A stretch of DNA of 64,000 nt, from contig NZ_CP063121.1 of the NCBI RefSeq assembly GCF_014931415.1, forward strand, positions 62,001-126,000, in the 5' to 3' direction. The notes beneath the pieces were generated by a model. The model ran no database searches. It was not told the origin of the DNA and saw only the letters and a list, made by a program, of their open reading frames with translations. The stretch's first letter is position 1. The number at the start of each line of letters is the position of its first letter. Below are positions 20,729 through 31,082 of this stretch, in pieces. The position numbers and the translations under genes were made by a program. The DNA is from Haemophilus parainfluenzae (GTDB lineage: Bacteria > Pseudomonadota > Gammaproteobacteria > Enterobacterales > Pasteurellaceae).

Positions 20729-20757
20729 TAAAAAAGGCATCAACTTGATGCCTTTTA
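20729..20757 (-). terminator. Terminator of ppa
   Basis: AAAAGGCATCAA pairs with TTGATGCCTTTT; on the minus strand a TTTTTTATTT tract follows. It lies 20 bases past the ppa stop codon and shields the accessory gene from ppa transcription. Confidence 0.88.
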
Positions 20758-20776
20758 AATTCATTAACATGAAGAA

Positions 20777-21307
20777 TTAACGTTCATTCCAACGTTTGAT
20801 TGATTCACGAATCACTTCTTTCGCTTCTTCTACATCGCCCCAGTGAGTCACTTTCGTTGAACCTGGTTTTTTTAATGCTTTGTAGTTGTTGAAGTGGAAT
20901 TCAATTTGTTTGATTAATTGCGCTGGTACATCGGCAAGGCTGTTGTATGCATTGCCTGTATCGCGGTCATCTGCTGGCACACAAACGATTTTATCGTCCA
21001 CTTCGCCATCATCAACGAATTTCATCACACCGATTACTTTTGCTTCAAGGAATACACCCGTTGCAAGTGGTTGACGAGTTAATAATAAAACGTCTAACTC
21101 ATCGCCATCTTCATCTAAAGTTTGCGGAATGAAACCATAGTTAGTTGGTTTTGCGAAGATCGCAGGCTCAACACGGTCTAATTGGAACGCTGCAACTTTA
21201 CGGTTCCATTCGATTTTGTGGCAGCTCCCTTCTGGAATTTCATTTACCACATTGATAATGCCAGCATCTACATCGCCTGGCGTTAAAATTTGATTAAAAT
21301 CAGCCAT
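20777..21307 (-). CDS. ppa: Inorganic pyrophosphatase
   Basis: Ppa hydrolyses pyrophosphate, pulling biosynthetic reactions forward. The 176-residue length is that of the hexameric bacterial family I enzyme. The signature D-G-D-E-L-D lies in LDEDGDELDVLLLT, and further metal-binding carboxylates follow in VPADDRDTG. The start MADFNQIL follows an AAAGGAAAAAC ribosome-binding region. It is a single-gene unit ending in a strong hairpin. Confidence 0.97.
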   Translation of the reverse strand: MADFNQILTPGDVDAGIINVVNEIPEGSCHKIEWNRKVAAFQLDRVEPAIFAKPTNYGFIPQTLDEDGDELDVLLLTRQPLATGVFLEAKVIGVMKFVDDGEVDDKIVCVPADDRDTGNAYNSLADVPAQLIKQIEFHFNNYKALKKPGSTKVTHWGDVEEAKEVIRESIKRWNER

Positions 21308-21434
21308 TGTTTTTCCTTTTTTTGATTACGTTAAAAACTTTCAGAGTATAGCAGTTTTTAGTCGATAAAAAAATATGCGAAAAACATCCTCAAAACTGAC
21401 CGCACTTTCCCGCCAGACCGACAAAAAAACGATT

Positions 21435-21450
21435 GCGCAAACGTTTACTT
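21435..21450. promoter_or_regulatory. PurR-like operator before the purine permease gene
   Basis: GCGCAAACGTTTACTT closely matches the PurR consensus ACGCAAACGTTTNCNT. It ends 14 bases before an extended -10 (TGCTATAAA, 21461-21469), so it covers the -35 region. This supports hypoxanthine/guanine-dependent repression of the permease gene. Confidence 0.8.
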
Positions 21451-21508
21451 TTAAATAATTTGCTATAAAATAGCACGTCTTTTTTTGATTATTAGCCTAG
21501 GGGACTTT

Positions 21509-22825
21509 ATGTCAAGTTTAGAAAAAACCTTTGAACTCAGCAAACGCGGTTCAACGGTTCGTCAAGAAATCATTGCGGGTTTAACCACCTTCTTAGCCAT
21601 GGTGTATTCCGTGATTGTTGTGCCTAAAATGCTTGGTGATGCAGGCTTTCCGGCTGAATCAGTGTTTATCGCAACCTGTTTAGTGGCGGGGCTTGGTTCG
21701 ATTTTAATCGGCTTTTGGGCAAATGCGCCAATGGCGATCGGTTGTGCCATTTCATTAACTGCCTTCACCGCATTTAGCTTAGTCATTGGTCAACATGTTT
21801 CTATTCCTGTGGCATTAGGTGCTGTATTCCTTATGGGTTTGGTATTCACCTTAATCTCTGCGACAGGTATTCGCTCTTGGATCTTACGTAACCTGCCATC
21901 AAGCATCGCGCATGGTGCAGGGATCGGGATCGGCTTATTCTTACTTTTAATCGCCGCAAACGGTGTAGGCTTAGTGGTCGGCAACCAAGCGGGTTTACCA
22001 GTTAAATTAGGTGATTTCACTTCGTTCCCTGTGATGATGTCCTTAATCGGTCTTGCATTCATTATTGGCTTAGAAAAAATGAAAGTAAAAGGCGGGATTT
22101 TATGGGTCATCATCGCGATTACTATCGTCGGTTTAATCTTCGATCCAAATGTAACATTCAATGGCCAAATCTTCAAAATGCCAACCTTTGGTGAAAACTC
22201 ACTTTTCTTACAATTAGATTTGCAAGGTGCATTACAACCAGCCATTTTACCAATTGTCTTTGCTTTAGTGATGACTGCCGTATTTGATGCAACTGGTACT
22301 ATTCGTGCCGTTGCAGGTCAAGCGGACTTATTAGACAAAGACGGACAAATCATCAACGGTGGCAAAGCCTTAACCTCTGACTCTGTAAGTAGCTTATTCT
22401 CGGGTTTATTCGGTACTGCGCCAGCCGCCGTTTATATCGAATCTGCAGCAGGTACAGCCGCTGGCGGTAAAACCGGTATCACCGCTATCGTCGTCGGCGT
22501 ATTATTCTTATTAATGTTATTCTTCCAACCACTTGCATTCTTAGTGCCAGGTTATGCAACTGCACCGGCGTTAATGTATGTGGGCCTATTAATGTTAAGT
22601 AATGTAAGTAAATTAGACTTCGACGATTTCGTAGGCGCAATGAGCGGCTTAGTTTGTGCGGTATTCATCGTGCTCACCGCAAACATCGTAACGGGTATTA
22701 TGCTTGGCTTTGCGGCATTAGTGATTGGTCGTATCGTGAGTGGCGATGTGAAAAAACTCAACATCGGCACAATTATCATCGCTGTTGTACTTGTGGCATT
22801 CTATGCTGGCGGCTGGGCGATTTAA
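21509..22825 (+). CDS. NCS2-family purine permease (AzgA-like)
   Basis: A 438-residue membrane protein of the AzgA branch of nucleobase:cation symporters, which import adenine, guanine or hypoxanthine. I start at the ATG at 21509, 6 bases after GGGG; a TTG at 21485 would add eight residues. About 12-14 hydrophobic helices are seen, with the family motifs [30 protein letters not shown] and [16 protein letters not shown]. The PurR-like box upstream agrees with a purine substrate. The exact base transported cannot be told. Confidence 0.93.
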   Translation: MSSLEKTFELSKRGSTVRQEIIAGLTTFLAMVYSVIVVPKMLGDAGFPAESVFIATCLVAGLGSILIGFWANAPMAIGCAISLTAFTAFSLVIGQHVSIPVALGAVFLMGLVFTLISATGIRSWILRNLPSSIAHGAGIGIGLFLLLIAANGVGLVVGNQAGLPVKLGDFTSFPVMMSLIGLAFIIGLEKMKVKGGILWVIIAITIVGLIFDPNVTFNGQIFKMPTFGENSLFLQLDLQGALQPAILPIVFALVMTAVFDATGTIRAVAGQADLLDKDGQIINGGKALTSDSVSSLFSGLFGTAPAAVYIESAAGTAAGGKTGITAIVVGVLFLLMLFFQPLAFLVPGYATAPALMYVGLLMLSNVSKLDFDDFVGAMSGLVCAVFIVLTANIVTGIMLGFAALVIGRIVSGDVKKLNIGTIIIAVVLVAFYAGGWAI

Positions 22826-22842
22826 TTAAATACAATCTTGAT

Positions 22843-22870
22843 AAGGCGAACAATAGTTCGCCTTTTTTAT
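22843..22870 (+). terminator. Terminator of the purine permease gene
   Basis: AAGGCGAA pairs with TTCGCCTT around loop CAATAG, followed by TTTTAT. It begins 17 bases after the stop codon. Confidence 0.85.
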
Positions 22871-22957
22871 TTCTAGCCTCAAAAAACAATCGAAAAACCA
22901 ACCGCACTTTTACTTTACAAATCCCTAAATCCGCCTAAAATACAGGCCTTTAATACG

Positions 22958-22991
22958 GCTTGCCAAAAGCAAGCTACTGACCTGAAATCAG
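22958..22991 (+). promoter_or_regulatory. Two small hairpins in the trhP leader
   Basis: GCTTGC-CAAAA-GCAAGC is followed directly by CTGA-CCTGAAA-TCAG, ending 13 bases before the trhP start codon. A TAAAAT box lies about 20 bases upstream of the first hairpin. The structures may influence translation, but no known riboswitch was recognised. Confidence 0.4.
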
Positions 22992-23004
22992 ACAAGAGAA
23001 TATT

Positions 23005-24384
23005 ATGACAACCCCATTTAAACCTGAATTACTCTCCCCTGCGGGCTCCCTCAAAAACATGCGCTACGCCTTCGCGTATGGCGCAGATGCCGTTTATGCA
23101 GGCCAACCACGTTATAGCTTACGTGTACGTAACAATGAATTTAATCACGCCAATTTAAAAATCGGGATCGATGAAGCCCATGCGCTTGGCAAAAAATTCT
23201 ATGTGGTCGTAAACATTGCACCGCATAACTCCAAACTCAAAACCTTTATCAAAGATTTACAACCTGTGATCGACATGAGTCCTGATGCCTTAATTATGTC
23301 TGACCCAGGCTTAATCATGTTGGTGCGTGAAAACTTCCCGGATATTGATATTCACCTTTCTGTACAAGCGAATGCGGTAAACTGGGCAACGGTAAAATTC
23401 TGGAAACAAATGGGATTAACTCGTGTGATTTTATCGCGCGAATTGTCCATTGAAGAAATTGCTGAAATTCGCCAACATGTGCCCGATATCGAACTCGAAA
23501 TCTTCGTACACGGTGCGTTATGTATGGCATATTCTGGCCGTTGCTTGCTTTCTGGCTATATCAACAAACGCGACCCTAACCAAGGCACTTGCACGAATGC
23601 TTGCCGTTGGGAATACAAACTGGAAGAAGGTACGATGGATGAAGTAGGTAACATCGTGCCAAAAATCGATCCTGCTCAACAAATTGAAGTGAAAAATGTG
23701 GCGCCAACCTTGGGCGAAGGTGCGGTAACGGATAAAGTCTTCCTTTATACTGAATCACAAAAACCCGATGAGCAAATGACGGCATTTGAAGATGAGCACG
23801 GCACCTACTTTATGAACTCAAAAGATCTGCGTGCAGTACAACACGTGGAAAAATTGACCGCACTTGGTGTGCATTCTTTAAAAATCGAAGGCCGTACTAA
23901 ATCATTCTATTACTGCGCAAGAACCGCACAAGTTTACCGCAAAGCTATTGATGATGCGGCTGCAGGCAAACCATTTGATGAAAGCTTAATGGATACGTTG
24001 GAATCCCTTGCCCATCGTGGTTATACCGAAGGGTTCTTACGTCGCCATACGCACGATGAATACCAAAATTACGAATATGGCTACTCTATCTCTGAACGCC
24101 AACAATTTGTCGGTGAATTTACCGGTAAACGTAATGAACAAGGCATGGCTGAAGTAGCGGTCAAAAACAAATTCTTACTTGGTGATGAAGTGGAAATGAT
24201 GACGCCACAAGGCAACATCGTCTTTAAGATTGAAAAAATGCTCAATCGCAAAAACGAAAATGTGGAAGCCGCACTCGGCGATGGTCACTTTGTCTTTTTA
24301 GATGTGCCACAAGACATCCAACTTGATTATGCATTGTTGATGCGTAACTTGGTCAACACCAACACGCGCAATCCACACAATTAA
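23005..24384 (+). CDS. trhP: tRNA uridine(34) hydroxylase TrhP (U32 peptidase family)
   Basis: This 459-residue protein is YegQ/TrhP, which hydroxylates uridine 34 of certain tRNAs in a prephenate-dependent route to (c)mo5U. It has the U32 family N-terminus PELLSPAGSLKNMRYAFAYG, the signature EIFVHGALCMAYSGRC, and the cysteine set GTCTNACRW associated with a cluster-binding site. A C-terminal beta domain covers about the last 90 residues. The older annotation as a protease is not supported by known function. Confidence 0.92.
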   Translation: MTTPFKPELLSPAGSLKNMRYAFAYGADAVYAGQPRYSLRVRNNEFNHANLKIGIDEAHALGKKFYVVVNIAPHNSKLKTFIKDLQPVIDMSPDALIMSDPGLIMLVRENFPDIDIHLSVQANAVNWATVKFWKQMGLTRVILSRELSIEEIAEIRQHVPDIELEIFVHGALCMAYSGRCLLSGYINKRDPNQGTCTNACRWEYKLEEGTMDEVGNIVPKIDPAQQIEVKNVAPTLGEGAVTDKVFLYTESQKPDEQMTAFEDEHGTYFMNSKDLRAVQHVEKLTALGVHSLKIEGRTKSFYYCARTAQVYRKAIDDAAAGKPFDESLMDTLESLAHRGYTEGFLRRHTHDEYQNYEYGYSISERQQFVGEFTGKRNEQGMAEVAVKNKFLLGDEVEMMTPQGNIVFKIEKMLNRKNENVEAALGDGHFVFLDVPQDIQLDYALLMRNLVNTNTRNPHN

Positions 24385-24399
24385 TTTGTTAAAAAATTG

Positions 24400-24427
24400 T
24401 TGCATTTGTTAATGAATGCACTATAAT
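24400..24427 (+). promoter_or_regulatory. Strong sigma-70 promoter for the queA leader RNA
   Basis: TTGCAT, a 16-base spacer, then a perfect TATAAT. The expected transcript start is near 24434, only about 75 bases before a terminator at 24484-24514. Confidence 0.7.
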
Positions 24428-24433
24428 ACATCC

Positions 24434-24514
24434 CATACCTGATTTGTTAATTCAACAACTCATAGTATGACTCCAAATATTTTGCCCTTTCACCTTTTTG
24501 AAAGGGCTTTTTTT
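24434..24514 (+). ncRNA. Terminated queA leader or free-standing small RNA
   Basis: From the predicted start to the terminator is about 80 bases. A nested fold can be drawn: CATAC (24434-24438) with GTATG (24465-24469), enclosing TTGTT with AACAA, followed by the terminator hairpin. Part of it, including CAACTCATA at 24456-24464, recurs in the leader of tgt. It may be an attenuator for queA or an independent small RNA; I cannot tell which. No known riboswitch consensus was recognised. Confidence 0.5.
24484..24514 (+). terminator. Terminator upstream of queA
   Basis: GCCCTTTC pairs perfectly with GAAAGGGC around loop ACCTTTTT, followed by seven T residues. It stands 64 bases before the queA start codon, between queA and its only good promoter. 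Confidence 0.9.
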
Positions 24515-24577
24515 CTTGTTCTTTCCTCCGAATAGCTCTAGACTATGCCCCATTTTTAGCTTTCATGATTTACAATT

Positions 24578-25669
24578 ATGCGTGTTTCTGACTTTCATTT
24601 TGACTTACCTGATGAGCTCATTGCTCGTTATCCTAAAGAAGATCGCTCTTCTTGCCGTTTGCTACAACTCAATGGTGAAAATGGGGATATATCTCACCGC
24701 ACTTTTACTGATGTATTAGATTTAATCGATGAAGGGGATTTGTTGATTTTTAACAATACGCGCGTGATCCCTGCTCGTATGTTTGGTCGTAAAGCCAGTG
24801 GTGGAAAAATTGAAGTGTTGGTGGAACGTGTTTTAAGTGAACATCATTTCTTAGCGCATATTCGTTCGTCAAAAGCTCCGAAAGAAGGTGCTGAATTATT
24901 TTTAGGTGAAGATAAACTCGGTGAAAATAATGGCGTAAAAGCCATTATGATTGGTCGTCAAGATGCACTTTTTGAAGTGGAATTAGCGGATAAAAACCGC
25001 AATGTACTTGATGTGTTGCAAGAAATCGGTCATATGCCTTTGCCGCCTTATATTGATCGCCCAGATGAAGAAGCGGATCAAGAATGCTATCAAACCGTGT
25101 ATAACAAAGTGCCAGGTGCAGTGGCTGCGCCAACGGCTGGCTTGCATTTTGATGATGCGCTTTTACAAAAATTACACGAAAAAGGCGTTAATTTTGAATT
25201 TGTGACTTTGCACGTGGGCGCAGGCACATTCCAACCCGTACGTGTTGAAAATATTGAAGATCACATCATGCACGCGGAATATGTGGAACTTTCTCAAGAA
25301 GTCTGCAATGCCATTATTGAAACGAAAAAAGCGGGCAAACGTGTGATTGCGGTAGGTACAACATCAGTGCGTTCTATTGAAACCGCTGCCCTATCGGCAG
25401 AAGAAAATGGCAATCCAGATTTAATTGAACCTTATTTTTCTGATACGTCCATTTTTATTTACCCGGGCAAATCATTCCGTGTGGTGGATGCGTTGATTAC
25501 CAACTTCCACTTGCCAGAAAGTACATTGATTATGTTGGTGTCTGCCTTCGCAGGCTTTAGCCACACCATGAATGCCTATAAAAGTGCGGTCGAAAATCGC
25601 TATCGTTTTTTCAGTTATGGCGATGCGATGTTCATTACTAAAAACCCCAATGTGAAAGGGTTAGAATAA
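24578..25669 (+). CDS. queA: S-adenosylmethionine:tRNA ribosyltransferase-isomerase QueA
   Basis: QueA adds the epoxycyclopentane moiety from SAM to 7-aminomethyl-7-deazaguanine in tRNA, the step after Tgt. The 363-residue protein shows family phrases [37 protein letters not shown] and [15 protein letters not shown]. The Shine-Dalgarno is poor (TTACAATT before ATG), which fits controlled or weak translation. It lies directly before tgt, the usual enteric pair, but with a terminator hairpin in the gap. Confidence 0.97.
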   Translation: MRVSDFHFDLPDELIARYPKEDRSSCRLLQLNGENGDISHRTFTDVLDLIDEGDLLIFNNTRVIPARMFGRKASGGKIEVLVERVLSEHHFLAHIRSSKAPKEGAELFLGEDKLGENNGVKAIMIGRQDALFEVELADKNRNVLDVLQEIGHMPLPPYIDRPDEEADQECYQTVYNKVPGAVAAPTAGLHFDDALLQKLHEKGVNFEFVTLHVGAGTFQPVRVENIEDHIMHAEYVELSQEVCNAIIETKKAGKRVIAVGTTSVRSIETAALSAEENGNPDLIEPYFSDTSIFIYPGKSFRVVDALITNFHLPESTLIMLVSAFAGFSHTMNAYKSAVENRYRFFSYGDAMFITKNPNVKGLE

Positions 25670-25690
25670 GTGGTTTGACTTATTTTCAAC

Positions 25691-26953
<1,263 letters not shown>

Positions 26954-26960
26954 CACATGC

Positions 26961-26990
26961 AAAGTGCGGTCAAAAATGACCGCACTTTTT
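26961..26990 (+). terminator. Paired-USS hairpin after tgt
   Basis: AAAGTGCGGTCA pairs perfectly with TGACCGCACTTT around loop AAAA, followed by TT. It begins 8 bases after the tgt stop codon and ends 16 bases before the hemerythrin gene. Confidence 0.85.
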
Positions 26991-27005
26991 AACAAAGGAA
27001 ACCTT

Positions 27006-27518
27006 ATGCAAATCCTTGAACCTCAACAATTTGCCACTTGGAATGAGCCGATTGATATGCTTTATGCCTGTCATAGCAAAGTGAGACGCTTTTGTAAGCA
27101 ACTCACCATTCTTCCTGGCTACTTAGAAAAAAATGGCGTGAATCAAGCCGTATTAAATGATGTGAAAACCATTTTGCAGTATTTTAATCATGCGGCGCCC
27201 CTTCATCATGATGATGAAGAAAAAGACTTCTTCCCCGCTTTAATTGAAAAAGCGCCTCAAGCGAAAGAATCGGTGGATGAATTAGAACGACAACACGTTA
27301 CCTTGCATGAAAATTGGGCAAAACTTTCTGAGCAACTAGAAGAATTGATTGCAGAGAAACGGACTGATGTAGATGAAAGGCTGATTACGCTATTTGTAGC
27401 AAGTTATGATAGACATCTTGCCCTTGAAGAGCCGCTATTTGAGCTTGGTAAGCAATATTTATCCGCAGAACAACTCACAGCTATGGGCAAAATTATGTTT
27501 GCTCGTCGCCAAGCTTAA
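27006..27518 (+). CDS. Hemerythrin (HHE) domain protein
   Basis: A 170-residue all-helical protein with a hemerythrin-like di-iron site: H in YACHSKV, FNHAAPLHHDDEEKDFFPAL, RQHVTLHENW and YDRHLALEEPLF supply the expected His and acidic ligands. Such proteins bind oxygen or nitric oxide or serve in iron/redox sensing. I start at 27006, after AAAGGAAAC; the longer frame from 26964 reads through the USS hairpin. The next gene, a TusA-like protein, starts 4 bases after its stop codon, so the two are probably co-translated and may act together. Confidence 0.88.
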   Translation: MQILEPQQFATWNEPIDMLYACHSKVRRFCKQLTILPGYLEKNGVNQAVLNDVKTILQYFNHAAPLHHDDEEKDFFPALIEKAPQAKESVDELERQHVTLHENWAKLSEQLEELIAEKRTDVDERLITLFVASYDRHLALEEPLFELGKQYLSAEQLTAMGKIMFARRQA

Positions 27519-27521
27519 ACC

Positions 27522-27749
27522 ATGAAATATCAATTAAATTTGACCGCACTTTCCTGCCCGATTCCGCTTTTAACGGCGAAGAAAGCTTTGGCAAATTTAG
27601 CGCCAAATGATGAATTAGTTTTGCAATTAAATCGTCAAAGTGCGGTAGAAAATTTTGTTGTTTTTTGTGAAGAAAATCAATGTGAATTAGTGGATCAACA
27701 TTGGCTTTCCGAGCAAATCTTCGAAGTTTGCTTGAAAAAAATCAATTAA
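27522..27749 (+). CDS. TusA/SirA-like sulfurtransferase domain protein
   Basis: A 75-residue protein with the TusA signature [14 protein letters not shown], including the conserved Cys in C-P-x-P that carries persulfide sulfur. It lacks the membrane partner YeeE here. Two uptake signals lie inside the gene, read as L-T-A-L and S-A-V. The close coupling with the hemerythrin gene suggests a shared job, for instance in sulfur or iron-sulfur chemistry under nitrosative stress (inference). It need not be TusA of the 2-thiouridine pathway. Confidence 0.85.
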   Translation: MKYQLNLTALSCPIPLLTAKKALANLAPNDELVLQLNRQSAVENFVVFCEENQCELVDQHWLSEQIFEVCLKKIN

Positions 27750-27850
27750 TCCTAAAATTCTCGTTGTTATTGCCTTCATCGGCTTTTACTGAATGCCGTT
27801 TTATGGTATTTTACGCACACTTTTAACTTTTCATTTATAAGGAAAACACA

Positions 27851-28141
27851 ATGGAAGCACAAAGCCCAATGTCCACGTTATTTATTTTCGTGATCTTCGG
27901 TTTAATTTTTTATTTTATGATTTACCGTCCACAAGCGAAACGTAATAAAGAACACAAAAAATTAATGTCTGAATTAGCGAAAGGCACTGAAGTATTAACC
28001 GCTGGTGGTTTGATTGGTAAAATCACCAAAGTAACCGAAGGTGCTGAAATTGTTATCGCTTTAAACGATACCACTGAAATCACGATTAACCGTAACTATA
28101 TCGTTTCAGTATTACCGAAAGGTTCTGTAAAATCTCTCTAA
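27851..28141 (+). CDS. yajC: Sec translocase accessory subunit YajC
   Basis: A 96-residue single-span membrane protein that joins the SecDF-YajC complex. The N-terminal helix (STLFIFVIFGLIFYFMIYRP) is followed by the conserved RPQAKRNKEHKKLMSEL and a small beta domain (TAGGLIGKITKV). It leads yajC-secD-secF, the same order as in enterics, where queA-tgt also precede it. Confidence 0.97.
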   Translation: MEAQSPMSTLFIFVIFGLIFYFMIYRPQAKRNKEHKKLMSELAKGTEVLTAGGLIGKITKVTEGAEIVIALNDTTEITINRNYIVSVLPKGSVKSL

Positions 28142-28164
28142 TCTAAATTCCTAAAGGGAAAACT

Positions 28165-30015
28165 ATGTTAAATCGTTACCCATTATGGAAGAATCTAATG
28201 GTGATCCTTGTGGTCGCCATTGGTGCTTTATACTCTCTTCCAAATATCTATGGTGAAGATCCAGCGGTGCAAATTTCCGGTACTCGCGGACAACAAGCAG
28301 ACACCACCGCATTAACTGAAGTACAAAATGTACTGAAAGAAAATAACCTTCCAACGAAATCTATCGTTCTTGAAAATGGCTCTATTCTAGCCCGTTTCAC
28401 CAACACAGATGACCAACTTCTTGCCAAAGATAAAATTGCAGAAAAACTAGGCAACAACTACACCACGGCATTAAACCTTGCACCCGCAACACCGGCTTGG
28501 TTAAGCAGCATTGGGGCTAACCCGATGAAATGGGGTTTGGACTTACGTGGTGGTGTACGCTTCTTAATGGAAGTGGACATGAATTCTGCGCTTGCTAAAC
28601 GTCAAGAACAGTTACAAGACACATTACGCAACGAATTACGTAAAGAAAAAATTCAGTTTACGGCGATTAAAAATGGCGACAAATTTGGTACAACGGTCAC
28701 ATTAGAAAACGCAGACCAAATGTCAAAAGCAGCGCGTATTATTCGTCAGTTACACCCAACATTAGACGTGTCTGACATTGGTGACAACACCTTAAACCTT
28801 GCCCTTTCAGAAGCGGCATTAACAGAATCACGTAACTTAGCCATCGAGCAAAACTTAACGATTTTACGTAAACGTGTCGCTGAATTAGGCGTAGCTGAAG
28901 CGGTTATCCAACGTCAAGGTGCAGAACGTATCGTTATCGAATTACCGGGTGTTCAAGATACTGCGCGCGCAAAAGAAATCTTAGGGGCAACCGCAACACT
29001 TGAATTCCGCATTGTGAATTCATTAGTGAACCCTGAATCGGCTGCACGTGGTATGTTACCTTCTGACACAGAGATCAAATATGACCGTCAAGGTAGACCT
29101 GTTGCACTTTACAAACGTGCGGTATTGGGTGGTGAACACATCATCAACTCAAGCTCGGGTTTAGACCAAAACACCAGTACGCCACAAGTAAGTGTAACCT
29201 TGGATAGTGAAGGCGGCGAAATCATGTCGCAAACCACTAAGAAATACTACAAAAAACCAATGGCAACCTTGTATGTAGAATACAAAGACAACGGTAAAAA
29301 AGACGAAAATGGCAAAACCATTTTAGAGAAAAATGAAGAAGTCATTAACGTCGCAACCATTCAAGGGCGCTTTAGTTCTAACTTCCAAATTACGGGTGTA
29401 AGCAGTTCTGCAGAAGCACAAAACCTTTCTATGTTATTAAAATCAGGTGCATTAATTGCTCCAGTGCAAATTGTAGAAGAGCGTACAATCGGTCCTTCTC
29501 TTGGTGCACAAAACGTAGAACAAGGTATTGATGCAAGCTTCTGGGGCTTAATTGCAGTCATTGTCTTCATGCTAGTTTACTATAAAGTCTTTGGTATTAT
29601 CGCAAGCTTTGCCTTGGTGATTAATATCGTTTTATTAGTCGGTTTGATGTCTATCCTACCTGGTGCAACACTCACCATGCCGGGGATTGCGGGTATCGTA
29701 TTAACCCTGGGGATGTCGGTGGATGCCAACGTACTTATTTTTGAACGTATCAAAGAAGAGATTCGTAATGGTCGTCCAATCCAGCAAGCCATTAACGAAG
29801 GTTATAACGGTGCATTCACCTCTATCTTCGATGCGAACTTAACCACAATTTTAACGGCAATCATTCTTTATGCTGTGGGTACCGGCCCTATTCAAGGCTT
29901 CGCGGTAACCCTTGCATTAGGTGTGGCAATTTCAATGTTTACAGCGATTACTGGAACACGTGCTATCGTGAACTTCCTATACGGTGGTAAACGTCTTGAA
30001 AAATTATCAATTTAG
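28165..30015 (+). CDS. secD: Protein translocase subunit SecD
   Basis: SecD uses the proton gradient to pull secreted proteins across the inner membrane. The 616-residue protein has one N-terminal helix, a large periplasmic region with P1 head domain, and five C-terminal helices. Family motifs include WGLDLRGGVRFLMEVD, LRKRVAELGVAEAVIQRQG, and TLGMSVDANVLIFERIKEE containing a conserved membrane Asp. It begins 24 bases after yajC and ends 11 bases before secF. Confidence 0.98.
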   Translation: MLNRYPLWKNLMVILVVAIGALYSLPNIYGEDPAVQISGTRGQQADTTALTEVQNVLKENNLPTKSIVLENGSILARFTNTDDQLLAKDKIAEKLGNNYTTALNLAPATPAWLSSIGANPMKWGLDLRGGVRFLMEVDMNSALAKRQEQLQDTLRNELRKEKIQFTAIKNGDKFGTTVTLENADQMSKAARIIRQLHPTLDVSDIGDNTLNLALSEAALTESRNLAIEQNLTILRKRVAELGVAEAVIQRQGAERIVIELPGVQDTARAKEILGATATLEFRIVNSLVNPESAARGMLPSDTEIKYDRQGRPVALYKRAVLGGEHIINSSSGLDQNTSTPQVSVTLDSEGGEIMSQTTKKYYKKPMATLYVEYKDNGKKDENGKTILEKNEEVINVATIQGRFSSNFQITGVSSSAEAQNLSMLLKSGALIAPVQIVEERTIGPSLGAQNVEQGIDASFWGLIAVIVFMLVYYKVFGIIASFALVINIVLLVGLMSILPGATLTMPGIAGIVLTLGMSVDANVLIFERIKEEIRNGRPIQQAINEGYNGAFTSIFDANLTTILTAIILYAVGTGPIQGFAVTLALGVAISMFTAITGTRAIVNFLYGGKRLEKLSI

Positions 30016-30025
30016 GTAGGATAAG

Positions 30026-31000
30026 ATGAGATTATTTGCAAAAGATAAAAACGGACATTTTATCCGTGAAGTGAATGGGATTAAATTGCCATTCCCTCTC
30101 ACTGAATTTATGAAAGTGAGATTTGTAGGGTATGCATTTTCCGCAATTTTAATGGCGATTTCCCTCTTCTTCATTGTGACAAAAGGCTTCAACTGGGGCT
30201 TGGATTTTACCGGTGGTGTGGTATTTGATACTCACTTCTCACAACCGGCTGATTTAGAAAAAATCCGTGGCACATTAAATCAAAATGGGATTGCAAGCCC
30301 GATTGTACAAACAACGGGTTCTGTACAAGACGTGATGATTCGCTTACCGGCTGACAATAACGATTCTGCTATTGGTGATCACGTTAAAAGCATGCTCCAA
30401 ACAATTGACCCTAATATTCATATTAACAGTATCGAATTCGTCGGTCCAAACGTTGGTGAAGAACTGGCTCAAGGTGCGGTTTATGCGACCCTTGCAACCC
30501 TAGCAATGATGTTAATTTACGTGGGCTCACGTTTTGAATGGCGTTTAGGTTTTGGTGGTATTGCCTCACTTGCGCATGACGTGGTGATTACACTCGGTGT
30601 ATTCTCTGCATTACAAGTCGAAATGGATTTAACCTTCGTGGCGGCGATTCTTTCCGTTGTAGGTTATTCTATCAACGATAGTATCGTGGTATTCGACCGT
30701 GTTCGTGAAAACTTCCGTAAAATTCGCCGTGTAGAAACCATCGATATTATTGATATTTCCTTAACGCAAACCTTATCGAGAACCATCATGACATCTCTCA
30801 CAACGCTTCTTGTTGTGATTGCCTTGTTCTTCTTTGGTGGTCCATCAATTCATAACTTCTCATTAGCGTTATTAATTGGTATCGGTTTTGGTACTTATTC
30901 ATCAATCTTTATCGCGATTGCGATTGCTTATGATATCGGCCTACGCCGTGAACATATGATTCCACCAAAAGTGGATAAAGAAGTAGATGATTTACCTTAA
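30026..31000 (+). CDS. secF: Protein translocase subunit SecF
   Basis: A 324-residue partner of SecD with six membrane helices. Visible motifs are FNWGLDFTGGVVFDTHF near the N-terminus, and VVGYSINDSIVVFDRVREN with the conserved Asp in the fourth helix. It ends the operon and is followed by a strong terminator at 31024. Confidence 0.98.
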   Translation: MRLFAKDKNGHFIREVNGIKLPFPLTEFMKVRFVGYAFSAILMAISLFFIVTKGFNWGLDFTGGVVFDTHFSQPADLEKIRGTLNQNGIASPIVQTTGSVQDVMIRLPADNNDSAIGDHVKSMLQTIDPNIHINSIEFVGPNVGEELAQGAVYATLATLAMMLIYVGSRFEWRLGFGGIASLAHDVVITLGVFSALQVEMDLTFVAAILSVVGYSINDSIVVFDRVRENFRKIRRVETIDIIDISLTQTLSRTIMTSLTTLLVVIALFFFGGPSIHNFSLALLIGIGFGTYSSIFIAIAIAYDIGLRREHMIPPKVDKEVDDLP

Positions 31001-31023
31001 TCTATTAAACATCAGATAAAAAG

Positions 31024-31050
31024 AAAGCCACCATAACGGTGGCTTTTTTA
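31024..31050 (+). terminator. Terminator of yajC-secD-secF
   Basis: AAAGCCACC pairs with GGTGGCTTT around loop ATAAC, followed by TTTTATT. Confidence 0.92.
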
Positions 31051-31082
31051 TTGCTAAAATTATGACATTTTATGACCGCACT

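Noticed and set aside
21790..22245. 151-codon open frame antisense to the purine permease gene
   Set aside because: Antisense of a hydrophobic protein gives long frames by codon bias; the translation is low-complexity and unlike a protein family.
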